Shown here piece by piece: positions 25,547 to 36,470 of a stretch of DNA of 64,000 nucleotides (its first letter is position 1; each line of letters opens with the position of its first letter). The DNA lies in contig JAESUZ010000481.1 in the NCBI GenBank assembly GCA_017311185.1, positions 1,612,001 to 1,676,000 of the forward strand, in the 5' to 3' direction. Under the pieces are notes generated by a model. The model was not told where the DNA came from. It did not search any database and worked only from the letters and a program-made list of their open reading frames with translations. The translations under genes and the position numbers were made by a program. The DNA is from Proteles cristata cristata. Taxonomy: Eukaryota; Chordata; Mammalia; Carnivora; Hyaenidae.

Positions 25547-25789
25547 AATTTTTTAACATTTATTTACTTATTTTGAGAGAGAGTGTGTGTGTGCATGCAC
25601 GCATGGCATGCCTGCTTGTGCATATGAGTGGGGGAGGGACAGAACACGTGGAAGAGGGAGAATCCCAAGCAGGCTCCTTGCTGTCAATGCAGAGCCCAAC
25701 ACAGGACTCTATCTCACAAACCGTGAGATCATGACCTGAGCTGAAATGAAGTGTAGGAGCCTTAACCAACTGAGCCACCCAGGTGCCCT
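25547..25789 (-). mobile_element. CAN-SINE
   Basis: Antisense element with a GT-rich insertion in the middle, ending 'ccaactgagccacccaggtgccc'. Confidence 0.93.
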
Positions 25790-26307
25790 GGATAGACCAT
25801 GTTTACATCATTCTTGCATGTTTAAACACATGTAAGTGAAGGCACACACAAGTGTATTCACACAGAACAGCATGGACAGGTACTTTCAGATCATGACAAA
25901 AATAATTTGCATTGGAAAGACCGCATTTGAAACAGACCATGAGAAGTTCTGCTTTGTGCCCAAGGCCTTTTTTATGCAAAAATTATCATTTACAATAAAT
26001 TGATTACTGATTTGTCTTAGAAAACTTCAAAGGAAAACAAAATAACCTGGGAAAAATGACCATCTACTTTTTATCTGCAAGATAAGTGCATACCAAAGGA
26101 TAATACTCTGTTGCTGGAAATTGACCTGAGGCACCATCCATGTTCAACAGATGTGAAAAAATATTACCCAATGTGTCTACAGGGGAATTAGAATGGTTTC
26201 CCTGCCAAAAAATGATTAATTTCATTTTCTTTCATCTTATATAGATTGTACTTGAGTGGAACTCCAAAATGTATAAGCATGCATTTGCTTGAAAATGCAA
26301 AAATTTT

Positions 26308-26529
26308 CGGGGCGCCTGGGTGGCTTAGTCGGTTAAGCGTCCGACTTTCGCTTAGGTCATGATCTCGCGGTTCGTGGGTTCGAGCCCCGCGTCGGGCTCT
26401 GTGCTGACTGCCAGCTCAGAGCCTGGAGCCTGTTTCAGTCTGTGACTCCCTCTCTCTCTGACCCTCCCCTGATCAAGCTGTCTCTCTCTCTCCTAGAAAT
26501 AAATAAAACATTAAAAAAAAAAAAAAAAA
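26308..26529 (+). mobile_element. young full-length CAN-SINE with intact tRNA-like promoter
   Basis: Canonical head, intact B-box-like ggttcgagccc, CpG sites retained, poly-A of about 18. Perfect 17-bp duplication gaaaatgcaaaaatttt at 26291-26307 and 26530-26546. It shares 'gactttcgcttagg', 'gcctgtttcagtctgtg' and tail 'cctagaaataaat' with the element at 52.5 kb, so both belong to one young subfamily. Confidence 0.97.
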
Positions 26530-27216
26530 GAAAATGCAAAAATTTTGATTGACTTTTATTTGTGTTTTAACTAGAGATACCAACCAGAGTTTAAGCCAAT
26601 GTAAGATCTAGAAATGCTAAAATGAGGCTTCTTATAGACAGGCATAAGCAAGATAAATAATACATAAATAGTATGTATTAGTAATAGCATAAAACAAGTA
26701 AGTCCAGTCCACCTCAGTTGCTGGTATCAATAAAGAGAGATAGCATTTATTTTAAAAATTAGACTTTTCAAATATAACAGCTTGTTTTCTGCTTGACTTA
26801 AAATGGCACATGTCAGTCTCGGAGGAAACGTTAAGATACTCAAAGACCCTAAACACGACACACACTTTTTCTTTATCCCCAAAGACTGACTGCAGGCAGC
26901 CTTGGGTACATGGCAGACACTCAGTAAAATCTTGTTAACTCATACTGAGTGTTCTATGTATTGGTAATAATTAAAAATAACATAATGAAACTGGAGTGGA
27001 AAGGGCATGGTCCACTATTTTACATTCAACTTTTCCCCAAGGAATGAACTACTATACCTCTCAGACAGAAGCAAAGAACTCATTCAAAAGCAGAGCTGAA
27101 GGCTGTTGGAGTTGTTGTTTATATTTCCCTGGACAGAGAAGTAATTATGTTGGCTTCAAAGGCCTTTTCTTCTACCTCCCATCCTGGCATGCTAGTGCAG
27201 GAAGAATCCTTCATTC

Positions 27217-27310
27217 TGCTCCTACATTTTACAAATGGAAGCCCAGAAGAGCGAACAATGTGCCGAAGGTCACAGATTCAAACCTTCCCAGATATTTCTT
27301 AACCCTAATT
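27217..27310 (-). mobile_element. MIR-like remnant, antisense
   Basis: 'cattttacaaatggaagcccagaagagcgaacaatgtgccgaaggtcacagattcaaac'. Confidence 0.55.
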
Positions 27311-29374
27311 TTGTTTTTGCAAATCTCACCAAACAGACCTAGAGATAATTTTCATGGCGTTTTTGTGGGGGTTTTTTGTTTTTTTGTTTTGTTTTTACTT
27401 TTGGAGACTCCATCCACCCTGTGTCTTGCCCTCCTATCCATTGTTAAGGAAGTCCTTCACATCCCAATCCCACTACTCCTTAAACAACTCTGTTTCCATA
27501 CATCACTTTCAAATGGCATTTTCTTTGCCCTCAGAAAACACACTTGAACCTCCACTTCAAGGTCTCAGGCTAAAGGAATCTTCTTAATTACCCAGGTGCT
27601 GTATAAACACAAGGGCCATTCCTGCACTTCTTCCTAGGCCCACACAGCCTTTGATATAGCAATGCCTAAATCCGGGCTCATACCAATTCCTCCCAGGCTT
27701 CAGAAATGTGAGTCAAGGCTTTGCTCTGTGGTTAATTTAGCTGATGAAGAGAGTGAGCTGAAACTCTTGAGGAGAGACAGAAGCTGAAGTGAACCGAGGT
27801 CATAGCTTGAACAGAACCTCCAAGAAGACAGATTGCCTGTGGCTCTTAGAGCACCCTTCCCCTGACAGTGGTGATTCGGACTGGAAGTAGAAAAATGACA
27901 GTCTCTTATGAGGGGCACACGAGGGCACAAAGATTTTTCAAAACTTGGCCCCACAGAGAGGAAATCTGGTTGATATTTATTCAGTCTCCCCTTCCTTTTA
28001 TATCTTGATTACCCTTGGCTCAGCCAGGTGCTGAAACTTCTGCCTGAGCGATAGGTGATTCTTATGTAAGAACTGGAGTCTCAGGCGTGATAAATTTGGT
28101 CTTGAGAAACCTCAGTACAGTTGGTACAGATGGCGGTGTCATGATGGCAGAGTTACAGAGAGACATCCTGCCAGGCTGGGGGCTGTTTGTGACATGGCTA
28201 CTCTGTTCAGAACTGTCTGAGCCAATTCCTTGAGCCTCAAGGTCATGACCAAGGGGTACAGCCCAGCTGCAGGGTTGACATTCATTTCACAATGCCCTAC
28301 TCCCTTCGATGCTGCTACTGTCTCATTCCTACTCACAGGTCCAGCAAGAGTCAGGTTGTAACCTGTGTTCTTTGGGAATATCTTTATAATTTGGGTCTCC
28401 ATTTATCAGAACTGGCCTCTGTTGGGGGCATGTCTTGTGCTTGTAAAGAATTGTTTATGCTAGGGTATTTGCACAACCCAGGTGGTTTGGCTAAAGAGAT
28501 ATTCCTACCCACTCTATCCCTGTCAAGTTTTGCAGCTGTCAGAGCACAGGTCTTTAGCCGTAGTTTTGAGGAGTCTGGGAATCCCCCAAAAGCGCATATA
28601 CACACACAAAGACTATGAATATATATTCCTCTTTCTAGGGAGAGTATCCACGGCTCTCATAAAATTGTTATAGAAGTCCAAAATCCAGCAGATTCTAAGA
28701 GGCACCATTGTAGGTAAAGGAAATATTTGTAACTATCATTTGTTCTCATTCAAGTAGATTTCCCACTCTGAACTGAAGATTGAACTTGATCAGAGGTTAA
28801 CAACATAGGGTAAGCGTTGGAGTAAGATATAATATATATATATATCTTGTGATGTACCTCGCATTACCATGCAATAAACAGTGACAAGTAGGAGTCAAAT
28901 GGAACTCCTATCTCTGGAGCATGTGGGAAATAGTTATTTTACTAGGCCATCTCTTGGCCATTCCTATTCTCTATTCTTTTTCTTCAAAGGCCACCGCAAA
29001 CATGACTTACCTTGGAAACTATGGAAATGGGTGGCTTTATGCAAGGACATTTATCATCCTGGAACTGTAGGCTGCTTTTCTACTTCGGATTTGAGGCTGA
29101 CAGCATCCAATCTCAGTCTCTCATTTTAGAATCAATATTTCTGTAGCAAGTGTAAAACCACCCTAAATGGATTTTTTTGAGATTGTCCAAAAAAAATTCT
29201 GAAGAGAGAACACACTAAGAGTGAAAAAGCTATGTGTATGAAAATATCATGAAGGCTAAATGTGAGGCACTAGGAAAACATGCTGGCAGATTTCACTGTA
29301 TACCCATGAGATCTATATCCCAACTCTACTGATAAATACTATTCCAGAGAATGTGAAAATTCCTTCTATAAGTG

Positions 29375-29450
29375 CATTTCTGTTGGTCTAGCTCATTGCC
29401 TGATCCACAGAAAGTGGTTACTAAATATTTGTTGGATGGATGGATGTACA
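29375..29450 (+). mobile_element. L2 LINE 3' end
   Basis: 'tgcctgatccacagaaagtggttactaaatatttgttggatggatggatg'. Confidence 0.55.
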
Positions 29451-31369
29451 TTATATTTTTATTAAAACATAATACATATTATTTATATCATATTTATATT
29501 ATGCCAATAAGGAAAATGCAATAGTCCTTCACATAATGCTTTTATGAACATAATATTTCCGGAGCTCAGCTGACTGATAAACCACTAAAAGTTCCTTCTA
29601 CATCTGTTTTCTATGACGAAAAGGAATTTAGAGAATATGGGTGTAAGGCTTTTAAGCGAGCCTTTGTAAGTGTGCGTGAATTCCCATTTAGTTTGTTAGC
29701 ACTTGAGTTTTGCAATTACACCCATTCAGATGGAAGGATACTTTAGGAGCCCATAAGAATCCTGTGGTTGTGCATCCTTTCCTCTTTCTCTCAACCTTAC
29801 CTTTCTAAAATAAATAATAACCAGTAAAAATCACAATGACATTGACTTGCCTGACTTAGGGCTGAGACCAACTAAGGGCATGTTCTGTACGAAGTCTTCT
29901 GGGAAGACTCACCTGGAAGAAGTTAGGCAAGAGAGAGCTGTGTGGCCAGGATAGCTGCCTGCAGTAGCCAGCTTCTTCCTGAGGATAATTGAACCTGGAG
30001 CATTGGCAACCAGAAGCAAGTATTCATGTGGGAGTACCATAAGGAAATGGGGAGGTCACAAAGAGCACAAGAGAACAAAACCAAGAAACTATCCCCCAAA
30101 GGGACAGTCTTTCTTCTTTTCTTTACTGCAACTCAAAGCCCTGTATTTACCTTTAATTATTCAGTACCATATCTTGGTGTGTTTCCCACATCACCACATC
30201 TGAGGCTCTTTAATTGCCCCTCTCTTACAAGAACATAGAAGCATTGGTTCTTACCTCTGATTTCTAGTAAAGAATGAGAAAAAATAATCAGCAATTGGGT
30301 ATCTACAGGTGCTAGCTAATTTTACTTAATCTCTAACTCAACATGTTTTAGGTGGGAAAAATTGAGTATGCACAAGACACTTATCCAGAGTGGCCATTTA
30401 GGTGATGAGACTAGGTTTGAAACCCTTGGCTGTCAGCCCCTGCATTTCTACATGGACTTCCTCAGGCTAGATAGAAAATCCTGAGAAACTAAACACAAAG
30501 ATATGCCTGGTGGTAAGAAGTATTCTGTTTGAAGATGTCCTTCCTTCCGTTCCTTCTCAATACAGACCAGAGAGACAAATCATTTGTCCACCCATATGTA
30601 TAAGCTCAGAGCCTCTTCCATTTTTCATACTCAACAACAGCAGAGTTCCATTTCACAGATGCGAGGATCAGTGCCTGTGATGGCACTTCTGATCACAGGC
30701 AGACCATGGTGGTAACAGGAGGAATGCATCTGTATGTGCCAGATCAAAGAATTGTGTGCGGCCAGATACTGGAGCACTGTGGTCTTCCTCTAACCCATCT
30801 TGATGTTCAAAGTAATTGTACTTGTACTTGAATTTATTCTAAGACAATATTATAACTCATTTTCTGGATCTGTTTCTCAAGTAGCTTTATTTAGTGCTTA
30901 AGTGTCTGTGCTTCTATCTTGATAATTTCTCAAATGCCTTTCTTGCTCATCCGCTATTCTACCCTTTTCCCTACTGGAGTTGAATCCCTGGTACAAAATA
31001 GTATTATTGAATGCCAAGTGCAAGTCAATAGATATCTCCATGAAAACCAAGAGAAATAAAAGCTTACCACTTCCCAGTACTTATTAAAACATACTGAAAC
31101 AGCTTGTGTGCTGCTGCCAAGGTCAAGGAGGTCAGCCCACACTTGAGCTCAGGCATTTGAGTTTGTCAAATGAGTCAGTCAAATGGGAATGTTGGGGTTT
31201 CTTGGCTGGATGTGTGTCAATATTATGGTGCATAAAAGATGCCTATTTGCTGTACCAGCATTTGCTATCACACTAAACCATCAGTTTAAAGAATGACGAA
31301 GGTCCTGAGTGCACTTGTCTTTACAAGAAGTTCCTTGCTTGCAGGGGCAGATAAACTTTATTGAATATT

Positions 31370-31574
31370 AAAAAAAATTTTTTTGTCATGTTTATTTTGA
31401 GAGAGAGTGAGCATATGTGTGCACAACCAGGGGAGGGGCAGAGAGAGGGATAGAGAATCCCTAGCAGGACAGCACAGAGACTGACATTGGTCTCGATCCC
31501 ATGATCCATGAGGTCATGACCTGAGGCAAAATCAAGAGTCAGAAGCTCAACCGACTGAGCCCCCAGGCACCCCA
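31370..31574 (-). mobile_element. CAN-SINE
   Basis: Antisense element. 9-bp duplication ttgaatatt at 31361-31369 and 31577-31585. Confidence 0.94.
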
Positions 31575-31739
31575 TGTTGAATATTCTTTAGTCTTCTCTT
31601 TCCTTTTTCCTTGTCTCACCTTGATTATCTACCGTTTCCTTCATGAATCCTCTGTACACCTGCAAAAGGTAGTGTCTTTTCTCCTTGTTGATTGGCAATA
31701 TCAGCACACGTGAAATTATTTCTGTACCATCTGTCTTCC

Positions 31740-31860
31740 CTACTAGAGTGGTCATTCCTTTCTTTCCCTCTTATCTATAATTCATAGGCAGGTTGCTGGT
31801 GCCAAGTACAATGGCTGGCATAAACTAAGCAATCAATAAATATATGTTGAATGAATGCAA
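31740..31860 (+). mobile_element. L2 LINE 3' end
   Basis: 'gtgccaagtacaatggctggcataaactaagcaatcaataaatatatgttgaatgaatgc' is the sense L2 end with its TGAATGAA terminus. Confidence 0.75.
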
Positions 31861-31953
31861 GACAGAATGAACAGAAAATCACATTTGCTTATTTTGCCAC
31901 ATGTCTGGCTTCACTGAAACACATGGATTTTTTTCTTTTGAGTGTCTTTCATT

Positions 31954-32090
31954 CATACTGCCTCCCTGCCTTCCTCAGCCAATATTTATTGAGCTTGTTT
32001 GATGTGTCAGGCACTAGAGTATATGCCAGCATGAGTGAGACATGATCTCTACTCCTTGGAAGGTCCAGAGTGGGTTATACTGAGCATGCT
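31954..32090 (-). mobile_element. L2 LINE 3' end, antisense
   Basis: 'gccaatatttattgagcttgtttgatgtgtcaggcactag...gagacatgatctctactccttgg'. Confidence 0.75.
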
Positions 32091-33304
32091 GGTTTTGAGT
32101 CAGGCAGCCATTCATGGTGAATCACCAGCCACTGTGGGTGGAGCCTTGAAGTGGCTGTTTGCAAGAGAATGCAGAGGAGGAAGTCATTACCCTGATCTTG
32201 AGACTCTCACAGCCTATGGGGTAGTGAATGAATACATACTTGACATATTTAGTAGGTGCCTAGCCTCTAAGTAGTAAAGTGCATTAGAAATGGCTAAGAT
32301 ATCTTATAGTGATGGAACAAGGACTTTCCTCCAAAATGAAATCCTCCTGATACTTTCAGCTAGTATATAATTTATATTACACATATTTCTTTTGTACTCC
32401 TGTATGCTCAACACTAAGCCAGGGCTGGACACATGGCAAGGAAGAAAGAAGGTGGGAAACTTGCTTCTAGAAGGCTCAGGCTAATGAGAGTGAATGTGAG
32501 TGAGGAGGGGGGAGGGTGAGAGAGAGGAAGGGAAGGGAGCAGACAGTAAGAAAGATAGAGACTTTCTTCTTTCGTCCCCTGCCTCTCCATCCAAAGGATT
32601 CCAAAGATGATGGCTTTAAATTCAGGAATATTAACTTTTTCCCTTAGACTTTTTTTTTTTTTTTCAGGAAGAACCTGATATTGTTGAAGTGACAGGATGT
32701 GAGTTTGGTAGAAATACGAGAAATGTCTATATAACTCTGGTAATCTAGGTTATTGGAGAGTAGCCTGTTTTCAGGCTTGTTTAATTCTGAACAAAGATTT
32801 TCAATGAATTGTCAGGGTTCACCTCTCCATCTCAACTATCTATACATTGTCAACATTTAAAAACAATTTTTTAAAAAAATCTGTCCCCACTTTTACAATG
32901 GTTAGAAGCATCAGGTCTTGTGTTCAGTTAGTGTGTATTTGCTTGGTATTTACTCTGTGCCAGGCACTGTTCCAGGCCCTCAAGTTCATCACCATCAAAC
33001 CATTGACCCTGTGCTGGCATTGATAATGTTGGTTTTCTTTCTATAAAGTATATATTTCAAAGCATCTCAGAATGCATCTTTAGACTCATTTGTGTGTGAT
33101 TTTGTTTTAATTACTAAAAGAATATGGAGCAGAGCTGGAATAATATCAAAACTAAAATGAAAACAATTTGAGAATTTCCAGAAATATGACCCTCTTGAAG
33201 AGTCCTAAGCCACCACTCTCTTGTGTGGAAGACAAGACAGGCCAAAATGACAAAAACCTGCAATACAATTGCAGGAAGAAGGGTCTTCTTTTAAGTATTG
33301 ACTT

Positions 33305-33480
33305 AATGCTTATGCCTCATGCATAAGGCATTATTTCACACCCTCACACCCATTATTTCATTTCCTACTCCCAAAAACTATGTGAAACACATTCCATTGT
33401 TTCCATTCTACAGATTAGGAAGTGGGAGCTCTGAGCGACTAAGGAAGTCCCCCAAACCATACACCTAATTGAGACAGATA
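33305..33480 (-). mobile_element. MIR-like SINE, antisense
   Basis: 'ttccattctacagattaggaagtgggagctctgagcgactaaggaagtccc' is the antisense of the MIR middle. Confidence 0.65.
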
Positions 33481-33574
33481 AACACAGATTCATTGACTTA
33501 AAGCAGTTTATTTACTTCAAAGACCTTGCCTTAGGTAGAAATCTCTCTCAGAATATTCTTATTAAGGCTTAGAG

Positions 33575-33783
33575 GGGCAGCTGGGTGGCTCAGTCTGCTA
33601 AGCAGCCAACTTCAGCTCAGGTCATGATCTCACAGTTCATGGGTTCAAGCCCCGCATCAGGCTCTGTGCTGACTGCTCAGAGCCTGGAGCCTGCTTCGGA
33701 TTCTGTGTCACCCTCTCTCTCTGACCCTCCCCCACTCACACTCTGTGTGTGTGTCTCTCTCTCAAAAATAAACATTTTTTAAA
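33575..33783 (+). mobile_element. CAN-SINE
   Basis: Head 'ggggcagctgggtggctcagtctgctaagcagcc'. Perfect 11-bp duplication aaggcttagag at 33564-33574 and 33784-33794. Confidence 0.96.
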
Positions 33784-34439
33784 AAGGCTTAGAGCCATTT
33801 CTTGGTGACTTTAAGAAAGTCTTTGCTGTCTGAAGACTAAAGGATGAGGTTAATTTGGTTTTGGATTTTGTCCTAAAAACCTTTGGGATTTTTTGGAGGA
33901 TGCTATCACTTGCCATTTTTTGGCTTGCTACACATTGAATGTGCTAGAGAGTCCCTCTTCGACTGAGTCATCTGTGCTCTTAGCTTTTAAATTCCATGAA
34001 AATGACTGGACACATTCTTCTTATTCCATCCATACCCAAAGTCAGAGGGACACAGTCTATTGGCTTTCTCCAGTAATCTTCCCTATTGTTTTCAATATCT
34101 GTTCCAAGGTCTTCATACCAACCTCCTTTTCCTGTGAGTGTGTGTTTTCTATATTATTTCTCTTAGTTATTACATTATGTTAACATAACACCAATGCATT
34201 AAAATATAAAGGCTGTATATTTTAATCAGTAAGGGCCAGTGTTCAGGGAACATCTTTACTGTTGATTTTAGTAATTAAAGAATATAAAGAGCAAGAGGAA
34301 ACAGCAAGCAGCTTCTGAATTTGAAAAATATCCAATAAATAGCCTACGGACCCTTAAACAGTTCAAGCCAGGTTTGAAATATACACTTATATGGTTTATG
34401 TATAGGCCTACCTAAAGGCAGGGAATGGGATTAGTCATG

Positions 34440-34565
34440 GACGTAGAATTTTACAACTTTAAGGAGCCTTTGAGATCCAACCCTAACATTGTGGAGAAGG
34501 AACTAAATTCTGGGAAGGTTAGTGATTTGCCCAAAGCCAAACAGGAAGGCAGAACAGGATCTAAA
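34440..34565. mobile_element. L3/CR1- or MIR-like remnant
   Basis: 'aaggagcctttgagatccaaccctaacattgtggagaaggaactaaattctgggaaggttagtgatttgcccaaagccaaacagg' resembles an old CR1-clade 3' end. Family uncertain. Confidence 0.4.
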
Positions 34566-34566
34566 G

Positions 34567-34790
34567 CAGTGATTCTCAAACTTGTATCTTTAGATTTAAA
34601 ATCTTTAGATTAAAAAAAAAAATCTTTATATGAAAAAAAAAAGCAGATTGTTACTATGCAGATTTCTGAATTACAGTCCCAGATGTTCTGAATCAGATCA
34701 GGGGCGGGGGCCCAGGAATCTGTATGATTAATAAGCCTCCAGGGTGATTTGGCAGCTGGTGGTCCTGAGACCACCCTTTAAGAAACACTA
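34567..34790 (+). mobile_element. MER5A/B-type DNA transposon with A-rich insertion
   Basis: 'cagtgattctcaaacttg...ttctgaatcagatcaggggcgggggcccagg...cctgagaccaccctttaagaaacac'. About 40 bp of A-rich sequence has expanded near the left end. Confidence 0.8.
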
Positions 34791-34929
34791 ATCTGGCATC
34801 TAGGCCTCCGGACAGTTTCTCCCCAAAGGATTCTGTTGCCTCTCTACATTCAAAAACATTCCAAACAGCAATAAGACTCTTTGATTCACATTAATGCTCT
34901 TATTTCCTGACTCAACAACTAGTTCCTGA

Positions 34930-35060
34930 TTGCATCATTCACTGAGTAGTAATTCTTTGACTCAGTAAGCCCCCATTAGGTGCCATAGGGCTGTGGCAGG
35001 AGCTAGAAATACATAGATGAGAACACAGCTCCACCTCCAAGGAGCCCAGACTTAGCAAGA
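34930..35060 (-). mobile_element. L2 LINE, antisense
   Basis: 'gtaagcccccattaggtgccatagggctgtggcaggagctagaaatacatagatgag...aaggagcccagactta'. Confidence 0.6.
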
Positions 35061-35224
35061 GGAGTTAACTACCGTGTCTCAAGCGTTCGCTTTATATGTG
35101 CTTTATATAGCGTATCTCATTCACTTATCTACTTTCTTCCCTGTAGGCAAGGCTGTACATAATAACAATATGGTTTGTATAGTCATTCATATTCTCTGCC
35201 CTTGTTCTTCACACTTAATATGTT

Positions 35225-35370
35225 TTAGAAGTGTTTCTTTGTTCTTTCTTTGTATATGTCCAGTCTTTATAATGGTTTCAGAGCATTTCTCAGTATTGAT
35301 GGACCGTCATGTATTTAATCATTCCCATATTGATGAATATCCGATTGTTTATGTTTTCTCTTACCGCAGA
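35225..35370 (-). mobile_element. possible old LINE-1 ORF2 3'-end fragment, antisense
   Basis: 'cagtattgatggaccgtcatgtatttaatcattcccatattgatgaatatccgattgttt' resembles the antisense L1 stretch 'tattgatggacatttaggttgtttcc'. Weak. Confidence 0.35.
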
Positions 35371-35909
35371 TAGTCCTGTGATGGATTCCAGAATCAATAT
35401 CATTATCCCCATTTTTCCTTGTCCAAGATCTCACTGCAGCAGAATTAGGATTTGAGTGGAGGCCAGTCTCAAAGACAGAAAGAAAGTTACTTTCTTTTCA
35501 CTATTATGCCTTCTAATAATTGCAGTGGGATGGCTTCCATGCTGGATGAGGTGGGTACTCCAGGGTCACCACAAACCTAGCTGCTGAGGGAACCTCAGGC
35601 AGGGTCACCTGGGGAAGTGACAGGTGAGCAGAATCTAGAAGTCTTCTGGGCAAAGGGGAAGAAAGCCAATCTAGGAAGATGTATAGGCTTATTCCAAGCC
35701 AATCAATCACACCTACTGATCACCTCCTAGAGGAAACCTATAACAGACTTGTGGGGAGGGTCATAGAAAAAAGACGTGATACTTGCACATCAGGATCTTA
35801 CAGTATGATTTGTGAGTGTGCATGTGAGCCTATGCATGTGTGAGAAATACTAGAGTAAAGCTACTGAGAACAACATAAATAAATGCCTACCCCATGTGGT
35901 AGCTTTGGC

Positions 35910-36125
35910 AGGCACTTGGAAATGAGGAGGCCATGGGCCTGTCTACATGGCCTGACAAAGAAACTTGGCCTCTTAATAGCTCAGTTTCTCCTCCTGAAAT
36001 GAAGAGAGTACCATCTCGTCCCTGCCTGCTTGATGGGGATGTTACAAAGGCTTGGTTAATTTCAGGAAATGTTTTGAGCTTCTCTGAGGTGTGTGTTCTG
36101 TAAACAGGAGGTATTAATAGCAGCC
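35910..36125 (+). mobile_element. MIR-like SINE remnant
   Basis: 'ttaatagctcagtttctcctcctgaaatgaagag...gatgttacaaaggcttggttaat...ggtattaatagcagc'. Confidence 0.5.
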
Positions 36126-36439
36126 GTCAGAACTGCAACAAGACAGAATTGAGCTGCAGTCACTTTCTGAGAAAAAAACACAAATGCCCCTAGAGCATGA
36201 AGCCCACACGGGGTCCATCTCACTGACCCCTCCTTAAAAAGGGAGCCTGGATCTCATAGAGGATATCATGACAGCTCAGGCCCCGATCTCAAGTGGGAAA
36301 ATTCAGGAGACTGGCTGGATTTTCCACCATTTAATTTCCCAGCTGATTACTATGATTAAGAGCCCATCTGGCACAACCCATTTGTGAGGTGTGTGTGTGC
36401 AGGGAGCTAGGACTCTAGTGAAGGCTGTGATCTAACAGG

Positions 36440-36470
36440 AAAAAAAAAAAAAAAAGAAAAAGAAAAGAAA
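36440..36470. repeat. A-rich simple repeat
   Basis: A16 followed by (A4-5G) units, with no recognisable SINE or LINE body upstream. Confidence 0.8.

Larger units (their letters stand above)
26547..30950. other. largely unique intron-like sequence
   Basis: Holds one MIR-like remnant and one L2 end (listed). A 183-codon frame at 26996-27547 has no recognised similarity. The (TA)n at 28830-28846 is a short palindrome. Confidence 0.45.

Noticed and set aside
26308..26400. tRNA-like sequence with B-box
   Set aside because: It is the tRNA-Lys-derived head of a SINE, not a tRNA gene.
26996..27547. 183-codon open frame
   Set aside because: No recognisable domain, overlapped by another frame, and ordinary for AT-rich mammalian DNA.
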